A DNA stretch of 5,365 nucleotides from the NCBI GenBank assembly GCA_001825115.1, contig MHUY01000009.1, positions 16,268 through 21,632 of the forward strand, in the 5' to 3' direction. Source of the stretch: Candidatus Yonathbacteria bacterium RIFOXYC2_FULL_47_9. Its GTDB lineage: Bacteria > Patescibacteriota > Minisyncoccia > Phycocordibacterales > UBA1550. Of the stretch, positions 5,269 through 5,365 are shown piece by piece; positions within the stretch are counted from its first letter, which is position 1; each line of letters starts with the position of its first letter. Below the pieces are notes generated by a model. The model was given only the letters and a program-made list of their open reading frames with translations, was not told where the DNA came from and did no database searches. A program made the position numbers and the translations under genes.

Positions 5269-5318
5269 GATGCCTACCATTAGGCGATTCCCCAATATAT
5301 TCAAAACAGCACTTTTGC

Positions 5319-5347
5319 AGAATACACCAAAATAGCGCCTAGAGCAA
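5319..5347 (-). promoter_or_regulatory. Possible promoter of the tRNA-Gln region
   Basis: On the minus strand TTGCTC (5342-5347) and TATTCT (5319-5324) are 17 bp apart, with TG directly before the -10, an extended -10 feature. Transcription would start near 5312 and read through the broken copy and the intact tRNA. A TATATT at 5294-5299 is an alternative -10 but abuts the first tRNA piece. Both matches are imperfect. Confidence 0.3.
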
Positions 5348-5354
5348 CGCTATT
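5331..5354. repeat. 7-bp stem-loop at right edge
   Basis: AATAGCG at 5331-5337 pairs perfectly with CGCTATT at 5348-5354 around a ten-base loop. It overlaps the possible -35 of the tRNA promoter. On the minus strand AGGGGAATAGCG in this hairpin loosely recalls the tRNA 5' end, but too weakly to call a third copy. Confidence 0.4.
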
Positions 5355-5365
5355 CCCCTATGACC

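Larger units (their letters stand above)
4997..5294 (-). pseudogene. Fragmented second tRNA-Gln copy interrupted by three insertions
   Basis: Four minus-strand pieces match the intact tRNA-Gln in the same order. 5294-5271 is the 5' acceptor strand plus D arm, with GCC/GGC replacing GTC/GAC in the D stem, a paired change. 5160-5146 carries the anticodon arm with GGCCTTTGAAGCC exact. 5053-5038 is AATCTTGGTTCGATCC, the 5' T stem and loop, exact. 5008-4997 is AAGTTCCCCAGC, the 3' acceptor strand, exact. The breaks fall between structural arms or in the T loop. The first insertion contains the entire intact tRNA-Gln; the second (about 92 nt) and third (about 29 nt) contain perfect hairpins. The anticodon stem keeps only three pairs, so this is most likely a decayed duplicate. 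A structured RNA built on a tRNA scaffold cannot be excluded. Confidence 0.7.

Noticed and set aside
4997..5294. tmRNA (ssrA) with tRNA-like ends
   Set aside because: The tRNA-like ends match glutamine rather than alanine tRNA, no tag-peptide frame was found, and an intact tRNA sits inside the segment.
4997..5294. Group I intron or phage attachment site at tRNA-Gln
   Set aside because: The inserts are about 29-110 nt, too short for a group I intron. The duplicate includes 5' and middle parts, not just the 3' end typical of att sites, and no integrase is in the window.
5331..5365. Third tRNA-Gln 5' remnant
   Set aside because: Only AGGGGAATAGCG resembles the tRNA 5' end; the D arm is not recognisable and the match is short enough to be chance.

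Overview
The window reads as chromosomal DNA of a bacterium using the standard code, with moderate GC and compact genes. Every supported gene lies on the minus strand; I found no credible plus-strand gene. Short genes, tight spacing, promoters placed almost on the start codons and a tRNA without encoded CCA suggest a small-genome lineage, possibly Patescibacteria/CPR. That placement is an inference from style, not from a marker gene.

In the direction of transcription (right to left): positions 4997-5294 hold an intact tRNA-Gln(TTG) gene at 5183-5253. It lies inside four colinear pieces that together match a second, broken tRNA-Gln: acceptor plus D arm, anticodon arm, T arm, and 3' acceptor strand. 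The pieces are separated by insertions rich in perfect stem-loops. The intact gene is flanked by a 22-bp inverted repeat that extends its acceptor stem far outside the mature tRNA. This is the most unusual part of the window. Next come a Y-family translesion polymerase (dinB/UmuC-like, 4973-3717), a previously unlisted 52-residue single-helix membrane protein (3686-3528), and a long-form SAICAR synthase, purC (3427-2531), closed by a strong intrinsic terminator (2487-2516). After that lie a small all-alpha NTP pyrophosphohydrolase of the MazG/dCTPase type (2447-2097) and a type I restriction enzyme R subunit (2003 to the left edge), which runs off the window after 667 residues.

Four protein genes (hsdR, the MazG-like gene, the 52-aa gene, dinB) each have a GG-TATA(A/C)T element only 6-13 nt before the start codon. 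Transcripts should therefore be leaderless or nearly so. purC lacks such an element and has a Shine-Dalgarno sequence, so it is probably the second gene of an operon with the 52-aa gene.

The genes do not form one obvious pathway. DNA damage tolerance (Pol IV-like), nucleotide-pool cleaning (MazG-like) and defence against foreign DNA (HsdR) share a DNA-maintenance theme, while purC is an isolated purine-synthesis gene. A system built jointly from these genes is not supported by the sequence.
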